A DNA stretch of 64,000 nt, from the NCBI GenBank assembly GCA_016711215.1, contig JADJTL010000003.1, forward strand, positions 248,001 to 312,000, given 5' to 3'. Numbering within the stretch: position 1 is the first letter of the stretch; each line of letters begins with the position of its first letter. The notes beneath the pieces were generated by a model. The model did no database searches. It was not told the DNA's origin and saw only the letters and a list, made by a program, of their open reading frames with translations. A program made the translations under genes and the position numbers. Positions 9,022-20,096 of this stretch are shown here, one piece after another. The stretch is from Pseudomonadota bacterium (lineage in GTDB: Bacteria > Myxococcota_A > Polyangia > GCA-2747355).

Positions 9022-9049
9022 TTGACTTGCCGCCCAGCTCCGCTAGGAT
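9022..9049 (+). promoter_or_regulatory. Putative sigma70-type promoter of the FHA-sigma54 regulator
   Basis: TTGACT (9022-9027) and TAGGAT (9044-9049) are spaced by 16 bases, about 88 bases before the ATG at 9137. Both boxes are close to consensus, unusual in this GC-rich DNA. Confidence 0.45.
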
Positions 9050-9136
9050 TCGGACGGACTTGCTCAGCATTTCTTCCTTCACCGCAAGCTGGCCGCGACG
9101 AGTTTCGCTCGAGCCCTGGCCAAGAGAGCCGACACG

Positions 9137-10576
<1,440 letters not shown>

Positions 10577-10585
10577 GGCGCGCTG

Positions 10586-11032
10586 CTAGCGGAGGGGGTC
10601 GCTGGCGGGCTGCGGCAGCACGACGCGCCACTGACCATCGACGCGCTGCAGATCGAGCAGCTCACTGCCATGATCCGCCCGGCTGATCAAGCGCACCTGG
10701 GCGCGATCACGATCAGCGTAGCTCAGCTCGATTTCTGACGCTTCGAAGCGCGGCCGCGCGAAGCCCAGGACGAGCAGGTCCTCGGCCTTGAGCCGACGCT
10801 GACCGCCGGCTTGCAGCGTGGCACGTCGGGCCAGCCGCTGCAGCATGGTGCGCGACGCAGGCGCAAGCAGCGCGAAGAGCGCCTCGGTCTGCCCGTCGCC
10901 AGCGGCCTCCAGGAACGCGCGCGCGGCGTTCTCCGGCGTGCTCCCGGCCCTGGCTCCGCAGGCCCAGGCGCCGCAGAGCAGGCCGAGGGCGGCGACGAGC
11001 GCGCGGCGGCGAGCCGCGCGGCGGGCTACCAC
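10586..11032 (-). CDS. Hypothetical secreted protein, DUF4878/NTF2-like
   Basis: 148 residues with an N-terminal arginine-rich signal and hydrophobic segment, then a small alpha+beta domain: TPENAARAFLEAAGDGQTEALFALLAP (in part) is typical of DUF4878/NTF2-like proteins, and the end QRVDGQWRVVL is the closing strand. A Cys near residue 25 could be a lipobox, but AWAC is not a good match. The GTG start at 11032 overlaps the trpS stop by seven bases, implying translational coupling. Function is unknown. Confidence 0.7.
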   Translation of the reverse strand: MVARRAARRRALVAALGLLCGAWACGARAGSTPENAARAFLEAAGDGQTEALFALLAPASRTMLQRLARRATLQAGGQRRLKAEDLLVLGFARPRFEASEIELSYADRDRAQVRLISRADHGSELLDLQRVDGQWRVVLPQPASDPLR

Positions 11033-12003
11033 TTCAGGCCCATCTTGGCGCGCACCTCTTGCATCGTCGCCTCGGCGAGCTGCTGGCAGTGCCCCTGCCC
11101 TTGCGCGAGCACCTCGCGCACCTCGTCGGGTCGCTCGCGCAGCGCGCGCCAGCGCTCACGGATCGGCGCGAAATGCGCCACGAGCTGATCCCCCAGGCGC
11201 TTCTTGCAGTCGACGCAGCCGATGGCGGCCGCGCGACACGCCGCGCCGATCTCCTCACATTGCTCAGGCCCGCTGAAGAAGCCGTGCAGGCTGAAGATGT
11301 TGCAGATCTCGGGGTGGCCAGGATCGGATCGCCGCTGCCGCGCGGGATCGGTCACGGCGCCGGCGAGCTTGCGGCGCAACACGGCCTCATCCTCGTCGAC
11401 GGCGATATGGTTGCCGAGGCTCTTCGACATCTTCGCGGCGCCGTCCAGGCCACGCACCCGAGGCGTCGAGGTGAAGAGGGTGCGCGGCTCGGGGAAGGTC
11501 GCGCCAAAGCGGCCGTTGAAACGCCGCGCGATCTCCCGGCTGAGCTCGAGATGCTGCTCCTGATCCTCGCCCACCGGCACGCGCGAGGCCTTGTAGAGCA
11601 AGATATCCGCCGCCTGCAGCACAGGGTAAGCGAAGAGGCCGACGTTGATGTTATCCGCTTGTTGCTCGGACTTGCTCTTGAACTGCGTCTGCCGGCTGAG
11701 CTCGCCCATCGAGGTCACGCAGGTGAAAATCCACGCCAGCTCGGTGTGCTGCGGCACGGCCGACTGCACGAACAATCGGACGTGCGCCGCGTCGAGGCCG
11801 CAGGCGAGGAGTCCGGTCGCAAGCTCGAGGATCCGCCCCGGCATCTCCTCGACCGCATAGGACTGCGTGACCGCGTGCAGGTCGACGACGCAGTAGATGC
11901 ACTCGTAGTCGTGTTGGATCGCGACCCAGTTACGAACCGCCCCCAGGTAGTTCCCCAGGTGCAGCACGCCGGTCGGCTGGATACCGCTGAAGACTCGTTC
12001 CAT
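11026..12003 (-). CDS. trpS: Tryptophanyl-tRNA synthetase
   Basis: 325 residues, the normal length of the bacterial class I enzyme that charges tRNA-Trp. The HIGH-type signature is TGVLHLGNYLGA near the N-terminus and the KMSKS loop is AAKMSKSLGN. Other family segments are YCVVDLHAVT and VPVGEDQEQHLELSREIARRF (in part). The ATG start at 12003 gives the standard N-terminus MERVFSGIQPTG. The small secreted-protein gene downstream overlaps its stop codon. Confidence 0.97.
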   Translation of the reverse strand: MERVFSGIQPTGVLHLGNYLGAVRNWVAIQHDYECIYCVVDLHAVTQSYAVEEMPGRILELATGLLACGLDAAHVRLFVQSAVPQHTELAWIFTCVTSMGELSRQTQFKSKSEQQADNINVGLFAYPVLQAADILLYKASRVPVGEDQEQHLELSREIARRFNGRFGATFPEPRTLFTSTPRVRGLDGAAKMSKSLGNHIAVDEDEAVLRRKLAGAVTDPARQRRSDPGHPEICNIFSLHGFFSGPEQCEEIGAACRAAAIGCVDCKKRLGDQLVAHFAPIRERWRALRERPDEVREVLAQGQGHCQQLAEATMQEVRAKMGLKW

Positions 12004-12036
12004 CGGGGCGGAAGCTGACAGTCCGAGGCCCGGCTG

Positions 12037-12900
<864 letters not shown>

Positions 12901-12990
12901 CCTCGCTCGCTCCCAAGGCTACCCCGGCGCCGCGGACGGCCGAGGCTAGGCCCCTCAACGCTCGCGCCGAAGCCGCGCTTGCTCGGTCGC

Positions 12991-13021
12991 ATTATACGCA
13001 TGAGGTCGCGGCCCAACCCAA
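12991..13021 (-). promoter_or_regulatory. Putative promoter for the PEGA protein
   Basis: On the minus strand a perfect TATAAT (complement of 12991-12996) lies 19 bases downstream of TTGGGT (complement of 13016-13021), about 90 bases before the ATG at 12900. The -10 box is strong; the spacing is long. Confidence 0.4.
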
Positions 13022-13075
13022 GAAACGCCGCCGGCCAAGGGCGGCCGCGGCGAAGTCCTCCCCGCAGGTGCTAGG

Positions 13076-13735
13076 ATGGCGCCCGTGAGCGAACCCGGGC
13101 AAGAACCCATTCGCCTGGTGATCGTCGAGGACCAGGCGGCCATCCTCTCGCAGCAGGTGCGGCTGCTCGAGGGCTTTGCCGAGCTGGCGATCGTGGGCAC
13201 CGCTCGCGACGGCGCGCATGCCCTCGAGGTGATCGCGCAGCAGCGACCGGACGTCGTCCTGCTGGATCTTGGGCTGCCCGACCTGAGCGGGATCGAGGTC
13301 ACGCGGCGCATTCGGGCCACCCAGCCCACGACCGAGGTCCTGATCTACACGATCTTCGACGACGATGACGGGGTGCTGCAGGCGATCCGCGCGGGCGCCA
13401 GCGGCTACCTGCTGAAGGGCACCCCGGCGAGCCGGATCGTCGAGGCGGTGCGCGACGTCCACCAGGGCGGCAGCGTGCTACAGCCGCAGCTCGCGCGCAA
13501 CCTGCTGCGGCGCTTCCACTCGCCGGCGCCCTCGGGGCCCGGGCTGACGCCGCGCGAGGGCGAGATCCTGACCTTGATCGCCAAGGGGCTGACCAATCGC
13601 CACGCCGCCGAGACGCTGGGGCTCAGCCGCGCGACGGTGCGCACCCACCTCGAGCACATCTACGCCAAGCTGGAGGTCTCCAACCGCACCGAGGCCGTCA
13701 GCGAGGCGATTCGTCGTGGATTGATCGACCCCTGA
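13076..13735 (+). CDS. NarL/LuxR-family response regulator
   Basis: 219 residues. The receiver domain (about 10-125) has the acidic pair VIVEDQ, the phosphoacceptor in VVLLDLGLPDLSG, and the conserved Lys in GYLLKG. A LuxR/GerE helix-turn-helix (about 150-215) has LTPREGEILTLIAKGLTN and RATVRTHLEHIYAKL. It should bind DNA as a phosphorylation-controlled dimer. No histidine kinase is adjacent; the nearest one, at 14629, is convergent. The ATG at 13076 has a poor ribosome site, and a GTG at 13085 is an alternative start. Confidence 0.93.
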   Translation: MAPVSEPGQEPIRLVIVEDQAAILSQQVRLLEGFAELAIVGTARDGAHALEVIAQQRPDVVLLDLGLPDLSGIEVTRRIRATQPTTEVLIYTIFDDDDGVLQAIRAGASGYLLKGTPASRIVEAVRDVHQGGSVLQPQLARNLLRRFHSPAPSGPGLTPREGEILTLIAKGLTNRHAAETLGLSRATVRTHLEHIYAKLEVSNRTEAVSEAIRRGLIDP

Positions 13736-13775
13736 GGGAGCAGCGAGCACCAGGACCCTCCGCTCCCGCCAGCCG

Positions 13776-13794
13776 CGCGTCGCGCCGCGACGCG
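13776..13794. terminator. GC hairpin between convergent genes
   Basis: CGCGTCGC (13776-13783) and GCGACGCG (13787-13794) are perfect complements with a 3-base loop, between the stops of the NarL regulator and the PilZ-receiver gene. There is no T-tract, so it would be at best a weak bidirectional terminator. Confidence 0.45.
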
Positions 13795-13810
13795 AGCGCC
13801 GCTGCGCCCC

Positions 13811-14566
13811 TCAGCTCTCGAGCAGGCGATCGACCGTGTCCAGCAGGTCCGCCAGCCGAAAGGGCTTGGCGATGAAGGCGTCCGCGCCCGCGTCGATGAC
13901 CCGCTGCGCCAGGTCGGCCTCGAGCGACGCGCTGAAGGCCACGATCGGCAGCCGCTGCCAGCGTGGGTCGGCGCGCACGCGGCCGACCAGCTCGACCCCG
14001 TCGATCAGCGGCAGCATCACGTCGACGAGCAGAAGATCGCAGTCCTGAGCCTCCAGCCAGCTCAGCGCGTCGACCCCGTTGGCGACACGCTGCGCCTGAC
14101 AGGTCGGTCCTGGCGCGCTGCCGCGACGCAGCCGCGCCTGCAGCCCACGGCAGATCATTTCGGCGATGTGCTCGTTGTCGTCGGCCACGAGGATCTGCGG
14201 GGTGCGCGCCCCGAAGAGGCGCTCGTCGCGCGCGGCGAGACGCGGCACCAGCTCGGCCAGCATCATCCAGCCGCCCTCGGGCTGACGACTGAACTCGACG
14301 CCAAAGGCCTGCTCGCCGTCGACCGGGGGCTGAGCCCACTGCACGACGCCTTCGAGCGCGATCGGCTGCAGCAAGCGCGGAAACGACACGGCGAGGCGCA
14401 GCTCATCGCCGACGGCGACATCACGGCGCGTGCGAATCATCGTCCCGCCGTGGCGGATGTTGTCCTCGTAGTCCTGCAGGAAGCCGTCAAGCGTCGGGTA
14501 CTCGACCTTGAGCGCGAGCGCCGTGCGTGGTCGATCTCGCTGCTCGCCCGCCTCGCTATCCACCAT
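13811..14566 (-). CDS. PilZ domain - receiver domain fusion protein
   Basis: 251 residues. Residues about 12-110 match the myxobacterial PilZ subfamily (QDYEDNIRHGGTMI, GVVQWAQPP, AFGVEFSR). The RxxxR element used for c-di-GMP binding in canonical PilZ is not visible, so binding is doubtful. Residues about 125-250 are a CheY-like receiver (ILVADDNEHIAEM, DLLLVDVMLPLIDGVELV, FIAKPF). It has no output domain, so it probably acts by protein contact, for example on motility or development. The histidine kinase gene lies immediately upstream on the same strand and is a likely partner. Confidence 0.9.
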   Translation of the reverse strand: MVDSEAGEQRDRPRTALALKVEYPTLDGFLQDYEDNIRHGGTMIRTRRDVAVGDELRLAVSFPRLLQPIALEGVVQWAQPPVDGEQAFGVEFSRQPEGGWMMLAELVPRLAARDERLFGARTPQILVADDNEHIAEMICRGLQARLRRGSAPGPTCQAQRVANGVDALSWLEAQDCDLLLVDVMLPLIDGVELVGRVRADPRWQRLPIVAFSASLEADLAQRVIDAGADAFIAKPFRLADLLDTVDRLLES

Positions 14567-14591
14567 CGCGCCGATTCACCACATCAGGTTC

Positions 14592-14632
14592 TAGTCAGTC
14601 AGGTTTTAGTTAGTCAGGCGTCCGTTAGTCAG
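14592..14632. repeat. Irregular TAGTCAG repeats between kinase and PilZ-receiver genes
   Basis: TAGTCAG occurs at 14592-14598, 14611-14617 and 14626-14632, interspersed with two TCAGGTT copies (14584-14590 and 14599-14605). They fill the 62-bp gap between the two genes and run into the last codons of the kinase. They may be a decayed tandem repeat. Confidence 0.7.
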
Positions 14633-16149
14633 ATCACGATGCTATCGCCGGGTACAGCCGAAGGCAAGGTCAGCGTGAAGAGCGCGCCCTGTCGGCGCGC
14701 GCTGCTGACCTCGATCGTTCCACCGTGGTCCTCGACGATCTGGCGCGTGAGCGCCAACCCAAGCCCCGTTCCCCCCTGCTTCGTGGTGAAGAAGGGCTCG
14801 AAGACGCGCGGCAGATCGCCGGGGCCGATGCCCGGTCCGTCATCGCCGATCGCCACCTCGACGCGACTGCCCAGCGACCGCGTGCTCACGCGGAGCTCGC
14901 CGCCGCGACCCGCCAGCGCCTCGGCCCCGTTGCGCAGCAGATTGAGCAGCGCCTGACGGAGTTGGCTCTCGTCGACGGCCGCCGGCGGCAGGGTCTCGGC
15001 AAGCTCGAGCGTGCAAACGATGCCTTGCTGCCGCAGCTCCGCACCGACGAACTCGACCAGGGTGCGGACCAGTACGTTGAGGTCCTCGGCGCGCCGCGAG
15101 GGCTCGGGCCGACGCGCCAGACGCAGGTACTCCTCGGTGATCGCCGTCAGCCGGTCGACCTCGCGCTGAATCGCCGTGCAGAGCTGTCGCACCTCGTCGG
15201 TGACCGCGCCCGCGCCGCGCTGGGACAGGACCTCCTCGAGCAGCTCGGTGTTGAGCGAGATCGAGTTGAGCGGGTTGCGCACCTCATGCGTGATGTGCGC
15301 GGCGAGCAGACCCGCGGCCGCCATCCGCTCGCTGCGAATCAGCCGTTCCTCACGCTCCTGCAGGGCTGCCGCCATCGCGTTGAAGTCGCGGGCGAGGCGG
15401 CCCAGCTCATCCTCTGCGCCGACGGGGATGCGACGCGCATAATCGCCAGCACCGATACGTCGCGTGCCGTCGGCCAGGGTACGCAGCGGGCGCAAGGTGC
15501 GCCGCGCCTGCGCCGTGACCGCCGCGCCGACAGCGAGCGCCACCAGCGCCAGGGCCAGTCCGATCCAGGTCCCCTCGCGCTGATCCTGCTCGAGATCGGC
15601 TGCCGCTTGCTGCACCTGGGCGCGCATCTCGCCGCGCAAGCGGCGAAACACCCCGGCGACCTGACGCTCGTGGCGCCCGAGCTCACGGCCGAGCCGCCCC
15701 AAGACCGCGGCCTCGCCCGCCACGCCAAAGAGCCGCTCGAAGTCGGGCTCGCGCCGCCAAATCGCCTGCTGCACCTGGCTCAACCGCTGATGCGCCCGGG
15801 CCAAGATCTGCTGCTCGGCCGCGGCCAGGCGCCCCGTATCGCCCGTGGCCAGGCGCAGGGCGCGCCGCAGCTCGCGTTGTCGCAGCTGCCGCGCGAGCCG
15901 GACCTGCTGGCGCACCAAGGCCGAGGCCTCGCTGCCGTTGGCCCGATCGGCGACGACGCCGAGCAGTCCCCGCTGCACCGTGTAGAGCTCGCTGAGGCCC
16001 AGGGTCAGCTCGAGGTAGCGCGCGCCGATCAGCTCCAGGCGCCGCCGCACCGCATGCGTGCTGTAGACGCTGTAGGCCAGCGCGGCGCCGAAGGTGCACA
16101 TCACCAACACGAACCCGGTGAAGATCCGCGCTGAGACCGAGGGGCGCAT
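14629..16149 (-). CDS. HAMP-containing sensor histidine kinase
   Basis: 506 residues. One N-terminal membrane helix (IFTGFVLVMCTFGAALAYSV), a long helical periplasmic region (about 35-190), and a second membrane helix (WIGLALALVALAVGAAV) are followed by a HAMP domain. Then come a HisKA domain with the H-box ITHEVRNPLNS and a HATPase domain with the N-box ALLNLLRNGAEAL, DDGPGIG and GGTGLGLAL. All catalytic motifs are intact, so it should autophosphorylate and pass phosphate to a receiver. The PilZ-receiver protein encoded next is the best candidate. The ligand is unknown. Confidence 0.95.
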   Translation of the reverse strand: MRPSVSARIFTGFVLVMCTFGAALAYSVYSTHAVRRRLELIGARYLELTLGLSELYTVQRGLLGVVADRANGSEASALVRQQVRLARQLRQRELRRALRLATGDTGRLAAAEQQILARAHQRLSQVQQAIWRREPDFERLFGVAGEAAVLGRLGRELGRHERQVAGVFRRLRGEMRAQVQQAAADLEQDQREGTWIGLALALVALAVGAAVTAQARRTLRPLRTLADGTRRIGAGDYARRIPVGAEDELGRLARDFNAMAAALQEREERLIRSERMAAAGLLAAHITHEVRNPLNSISLNTELLEEVLSQRGAGAVTDEVRQLCTAIQREVDRLTAITEEYLRLARRPEPSRRAEDLNVLVRTLVEFVGAELRQQGIVCTLELAETLPPAAVDESQLRQALLNLLRNGAEALAGRGGELRVSTRSLGSRVEVAIGDDGPGIGPGDLPRVFEPFFTTKQGGTGLGLALTRQIVEDHGGTIEVSSARRQGALFTLTLPSAVPGDSIVI

Positions 16150-16201
16150 CGCCGGCGATGATAGCCCAAGTCAGCGAGCGACCAACGCGCCGCCTCGGAT
16201 T

Positions 16202-16218
16202 TCGGAGAGGGTCTCCGA
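16202..16218 (-). terminator. Hairpin downstream of the esterase gene
   Basis: TCGGAGA (16202-16208) and TCTCCGA (16212-16218) form a perfect 7-bp stem with a GGG loop, 48 bases past the esterase stop and ahead of the histidine kinase start. It may be a terminator or an operator for the kinase gene; it has no T-run. Confidence 0.4.
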
Positions 16219-16265
16219 TCGCCCAATCGCCCGAGTGGCGCCCGGCGTGACCGCCCACGGGCGGG

Positions 16266-17279
16266 CTAGGGCGGTGGCCGCGGATGCGCGTTGAGCCAGG
16301 CCCAGATCGCGTCGAGCAGCGGGGCGAAGGTGGCCGTAGTGTGGCCACCGCCGCGCACGGTCCAGAGGGCCACGTCTAGCCCGGGAGGGCAGTCGGCATA
16401 GTGCTCACGCGAAACCGAGAGGGCAGCGCCTACGCGCAGCGGCGCCTCGGCCACCCGACGTGCCGCGCAGCCGAGGCGCAGGGCCCACCGCCGCGTGCTG
16501 GCCTCCGCACCCGGATAGCAAAGGGAGTTACGCGGCCCCGGCCGCGGCACGCAGGCCGGTCGATAGGGCACGATCGGGTCGCGATCGCCCTGAACGTGGA
16601 GCACGCTCAGTCGCGGCGGCGAGGGGCAGGGCCCCTTGGAGAAGTCGGCACCGGCAAGGCTGACCACGGCGGCCAGGCGCCCGCCGCCGGCGCAGGCCAG
16701 TCGGTAGGCCAGATGCCCGCCGTTCGAGTGCCCCACCACGTAGAGGCGACGGGCATCGGCACGCTGAGCGCGCCAGGTCTGCTCCAGCAGGGCCTGGAGC
16801 CGCGGTGCATCGTCGGCGTTGGCGGCGCCCGTGCTAAAGAAGTCACAGCAGGCCGGTCCGGCCCGCCAGAAGCGCTGGCCGTGGCGATCGAGGCGGCCCG
16901 CGGGGACGAGCGCGAGCAGCCTCTGCCGCGAGAGCAGCCGCGCGAGACCGAGGCCCTCGACCACGCTCTCTGGGCCGGCGCCATAGCCGTGGAGCAGCAG
17001 CAGCAGGGGCCGCTTGGCGCGCGGCACCGCTGGCGACGACTCGCCCCCCCCCAAGAGCAGCGGCGACGCGACGCCCTCCCCTGGCTGGTCTGCAGCGCCT
17101 TCGCCGCCGGGCGCGCGCGCAGGCGGATGCCGCTCGCCCTCGCTCGCCGCGCCAACGCAGCTCGCCGTCACCACGGCCAGGGTCAGCAGCAGACTGGGCC
17201 GCTGGCGCCGCGCGCGGCCTCGCCAGCGGCGAGGCGCGCGGACAGCGATCGTTGCGGTCGGCGGCGCCCGTTGCTCCAT
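16266..17279 (-). CDS. PHB-depolymerase/LpqC-type alpha/beta-hydrolase lipoprotein
   Basis: About 337 residues from the ATG at 17279. A basic N-terminus is followed by a hydrophobic stretch ending TASC, consistent with a lipobox. The alpha/beta-hydrolase core has the oxyanion segment LLLLLHGYGAGPESV, the nucleophile elbow GHSNGG, an acid in HVQGDRDPIVPY and the catalytic His in GGGHTT. This pattern matches secreted esterases of the polyhydroxybutyrate depolymerase and feruloyl esterase group. The natural substrate is not predictable. A longer frame from a GTG at 17366 exists, but the ATG start places the signal correctly. It diverges from rimO. Confidence 0.83.
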   Translation of the reverse strand: MEQRAPPTATIAVRAPRRWRGRARRQRPSLLLTLAVVTASCVGAASEGERHPPARAPGGEGAADQPGEGVASPLLLGGGESSPAVPRAKRPLLLLLHGYGAGPESVVEGLGLARLLSRQRLLALVPAGRLDRHGQRFWRAGPACCDFFSTGAANADDAPRLQALLEQTWRAQRADARRLYVVGHSNGGHLAYRLACAGGGRLAAVVSLAGADFSKGPCPSPPRLSVLHVQGDRDPIVPYRPACVPRPGPRNSLCYPGAEASTRRWALRLGCAARRVAEAPLRVGAALSVSREHYADCPPGLDVALWTVRGGGHTTATFAPLLDAIWAWLNAHPRPPP

Positions 17280-17422
17280 CGAGGCCAGAGTGTAGCGCAC
17301 GACCGCGGCAGCGCCGACCGCGGGCCACGACTGGCGCGCGGTCGGCGCTTGGGCTATCAAGGGCACGGCATGTTGGCGCGGCTCGCCGCGCGGAGCGCCG
17401 TCACAGCGGCCAGCCGAGGACC

Positions 17423-18784
17423 ATGAGCGCAGCGATCCCCAGCCCCAGCTCCACGGCGATTCATTTCGTCTCCCTCGGCTGCCCGAAGAACACCGTCGAC
17501 ACCGAACGGATGGCGGGGCTGGCGCGGCGCCAGGGACTGCGGCTCGGCGCGGCGCCAGCCGAGGCCGAGATCATCGTCGTCAACACCTGCGGCTTCATCG
17601 AGGCCGCCAAGCAAGAGTCGGTAGAGACCATCCTCGATCTGGCGCAGCAGAAGCACGACGGCCGCTGCCGCCTCTTGCTCGTCGCCGGCTGCCTGGCCCA
17701 GCGCTATCCCGAGGAGCTCGCGCGCGAGCTACCGGAGGTCGACGCCTTTATCGGCACGGCGGACCTCGGTCGTCTAGCGGGGATCCTCGAGCAGCGTGAG
17801 GTGGCGGCCGGCGCACGCATCACCGTGGGGCCAGCGGAGGGGCTGGAGGAGGCGGAGTACGCCCGCGAGCTCTGCGGCCCGGCACACACGGCCTACCTGA
17901 AGATCTCCGAGGGCTGTAACCGTCCGTGCGCGTTCTGCGCGATTCCGCTGATGCGCGGTCGCCAGCGCAGCCGCACGATCGGCTCGCTGGTGGCCGAGGC
18001 CGAGCAGCTCGTGGCGCGCGGCGCGCGCGAGCTGATTCTGGTGGCGCAGGACAGCACGGCCTACGGGCGCGACCTGCGCGACGAGGAGCACGCCGATCTG
18101 GCACAGCTCCTGGCGGCGCTCGACGGCGTGGCGGGCCTGCATTGGCTTCGCGTGCACTACGCCTACCCCTCGCTGGTGACGCCCGAGCTCGCCGAGCAAA
18201 TGGCGCGGCTGCCACGGGTCGTCCCTTACCTCGATCTACCGATCCAGCACATCGACGACGAGGTGCTGCGCCGCATGCGACGCGGCTACGGCGCCGCGCA
18301 GGTGAGACAGGCGCTAGCGAATCTGCGCGCCGCGATGCCCACCGTGGCGATCCGGTCGACGCTCCTCGTCGGCCATCCGGGGGAGAGCGAGGAGGCCCAT
18401 CGCCGGCTCTGCGCGTTCGTGAGCGAGGCCGAGATCGATCACCTCGGCGCCTTCGTCTTCTCGCCCGAGGAGGACACCGCGGCGGCAAGCCAGAGCGAGA
18501 CCGTGCCGACCGCGTTGGCCACCGAGCGTCGAGACGAGCTGATGACCCTGCAGCGCACGCGCAGTCGCCGCCGCCTGCGGCGACTGCGCGGGAAGCTGCT
18601 CGAGGTGATGATCGACGGGGTCAGCGAGGAGAGCGAGCTGCTGCTGACCGGCCGCCATGCGGGCCAGTCGCCCGGCATCGACGGCACGGTGATTCTCGCC
18701 GACGCGAGCGGCGCCCCAGGCACCTTGGTGCGCGCCCGCGTCGAGGACACGAGCGACTACGACCTGGTCGCCCGGGCGGAGTAG
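17423..18784 (+). CDS. rimO: Ribosomal protein S12 methylthiotransferase RimO
   Basis: 453 residues, a radical-SAM enzyme that adds a methylthio group to an Asp of ribosomal protein S12. The N-terminal UPF0004 domain begins FVSLGCPKNTVDTE and has NTCGFIEAAKQES. The radical SAM cluster motif is CNRPCAFCAIP (CxxxCxxC). A C-terminal TRAM domain ends at about residue 450. NTCGFIEAA and the PLMRG following the cluster favour RimO over MiaB. The ATG at 17423 is preceded by GAGGA at short spacing and begins the conserved domain about 12 residues later; an upstream in-frame extension is rejected. Confidence 0.95.
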   Translation: MSAAIPSPSSTAIHFVSLGCPKNTVDTERMAGLARRQGLRLGAAPAEAEIIVVNTCGFIEAAKQESVETILDLAQQKHDGRCRLLLVAGCLAQRYPEELARELPEVDAFIGTADLGRLAGILEQREVAAGARITVGPAEGLEEAEYARELCGPAHTAYLKISEGCNRPCAFCAIPLMRGRQRSRTIGSLVAEAEQLVARGARELILVAQDSTAYGRDLRDEEHADLAQLLAALDGVAGLHWLRVHYAYPSLVTPELAEQMARLPRVVPYLDLPIQHIDDEVLRRMRRGYGAAQVRQALANLRAAMPTVAIRSTLLVGHPGESEEAHRRLCAFVSEAEIDHLGAFVFSPEEDTAAASQSETVPTALATERRDELMTLQRTRSRRRLRRLRGKLLEVMIDGVSEESELLLTGRHAGQSPGIDGTVILADASGAPGTLVRARVEDTSDYDLVARAE

Positions 18785-18808
18785 GGCAGGCGACGCCGCG
18801 CGACCCGG

Positions 18809-20065
18809 ATGGCCCCAGACCTCGACGAACGCGCGATGACGAGCTCGACCCCCAAGCCGATGGTCGACCCCAAGAGCGTTAGGCCGGCCGCCCTGCCGAC
18901 CGAGGGCGTCTGCGACCCGACCCCGGCGCCGCTAAGGCGCGCTGTCGGCGAAGGTCTCAGGCTCTTTCTGATCTGGCGCGGCGCGCTGCTCGTCCTCGCC
19001 TTCGTCGCCGCCAACGTGACCTATGAGCGCGAGGGCGCGCGCCCTCCCGTCGCCCCCGATCACTGGTTTCTCAGCGCCCACGTACGCTCCGACTCGCTGT
19101 GGTACGCCGGGATCGCCGAGCGGGGTTACTACGCGGCCGAGGGCGAATCGAACGCGCCCTTCTTTCCGCTCTATCCCTACCTCGCGCGCTGGCTTCGCCC
19201 GCTGACGGGCGACCTCTACCTGGCCGGGCTCTTGGTCTCGAACCTCAGCACCGCGCTGGCCCTGATCTTCCTCGCGGCGATCGGCCTGGAGCTGGTCGGT
19301 CGCGAGCGGACGCGGCGCGCTTTGATCTACCTGCTGGTCTACCCCTCCTCCTACTTCCTCTCGGCCTTCTACACCGAGGGGCTCTTCCTGCTCGCCAGCG
19401 CAGCCAGCTTCTACTTCTTCCTGCGGCGCCGCTATTTCGTCGCCGGGATCTGTGGCCTGCTGGCCGGGCTGACGCGCTCGGCCGGGCTCCCGCTCTTTCT
19501 CGGCTATGCGGCGACGCTGGCCTGGCAGCAGCTCCAGGGGCGGCTCCAACGCCGGCGAGCGCCCTTCGAGTGGCGTAGCCTCTGGCTGCTCCTGACCCTC
19601 GGCTCCTACCCCATCTTCATGCTGATCTTGCAGCGGCAGCTCGGCGACCCGCTAGCCTTCGCTCGTTACCTCGGCAACTGGAACCGCCGCCCCACCGCGC
19701 CCTGGGTCGCGCTCCTGCGTGACGGGCGCCGCATCGACTTCAGCTTCGCCCAACGCCACGACGCCAATATGCATCGCCTGCTGGAGCTCGCGCCGACGCT
19801 CGGCTTCCTCGGCCTGGGCCTGATGATGGCGCTGCGCCAGATGCACCCGGCGCTCTGGACCTACACGCTGCTCAGCGTGCTCTTTCCGCTGAGCACGGGG
19901 ACGATCCGCAGCATGTTGCGTTACACGGGGGTGGTCTTCCCCGGATTCTTCGGCCTCGCCGCGCTGAGCCGCGGGCGCACGGCCGAGCGGCTGATCATCT
20001 TCGCCTTCGCCTTCATCCTGGCGATCTACTACATGCGCTTCCTCAACGCCTGGTTCACCGGCTGA
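18809..20065 (+). CDS. PIG-V-like mannosyltransferase family membrane protein
   Basis: 418 residues with about nine hydrophobic helices after a 45-residue N-terminus. It matches the bacterial GT-C proteins related to eukaryotic PIG-V: the first luminal loop has RSDSLWYAGIAERGYY with the family acidic residue, followed by FFPLYPYLARWL, then YPSSYFLSAFYTEGLFLL and GLTRSAGLPLFLGY. Such enzymes use polyprenyl-phosphate sugars to mannosylate lipids or proteins on the outer face of the membrane. The bacterial substrate is unknown. It starts 24 bases after rimO, probably co-transcribed. An ATG at 18836 is an alternative start. Confidence 0.85.
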   Translation: MAPDLDERAMTSSTPKPMVDPKSVRPAALPTEGVCDPTPAPLRRAVGEGLRLFLIWRGALLVLAFVAANVTYEREGARPPVAPDHWFLSAHVRSDSLWYAGIAERGYYAAEGESNAPFFPLYPYLARWLRPLTGDLYLAGLLVSNLSTALALIFLAAIGLELVGRERTRRALIYLLVYPSSYFLSAFYTEGLFLLASAASFYFFLRRRYFVAGICGLLAGLTRSAGLPLFLGYAATLAWQQLQGRLQRRRAPFEWRSLWLLLTLGSYPIFMLILQRQLGDPLAFARYLGNWNRRPTAPWVALLRDGRRIDFSFAQRHDANMHRLLELAPTLGFLGLGLMMALRQMHPALWTYTLLSVLFPLSTGTIRSMLRYTGVVFPGFFGLAALSRGRTAERLIIFAFAFILAIYYMRFLNAWFTG

Positions 20066-20096
20066 AGCGAGCGTGGTGGCGGCGCGGGCGCGCGGC

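Noticed and set aside
14725..16134. 469-codon plus-strand frame opposite the histidine kinase
   Set aside because: The minus strand has all kinase motifs; the plus frame is compositional only.
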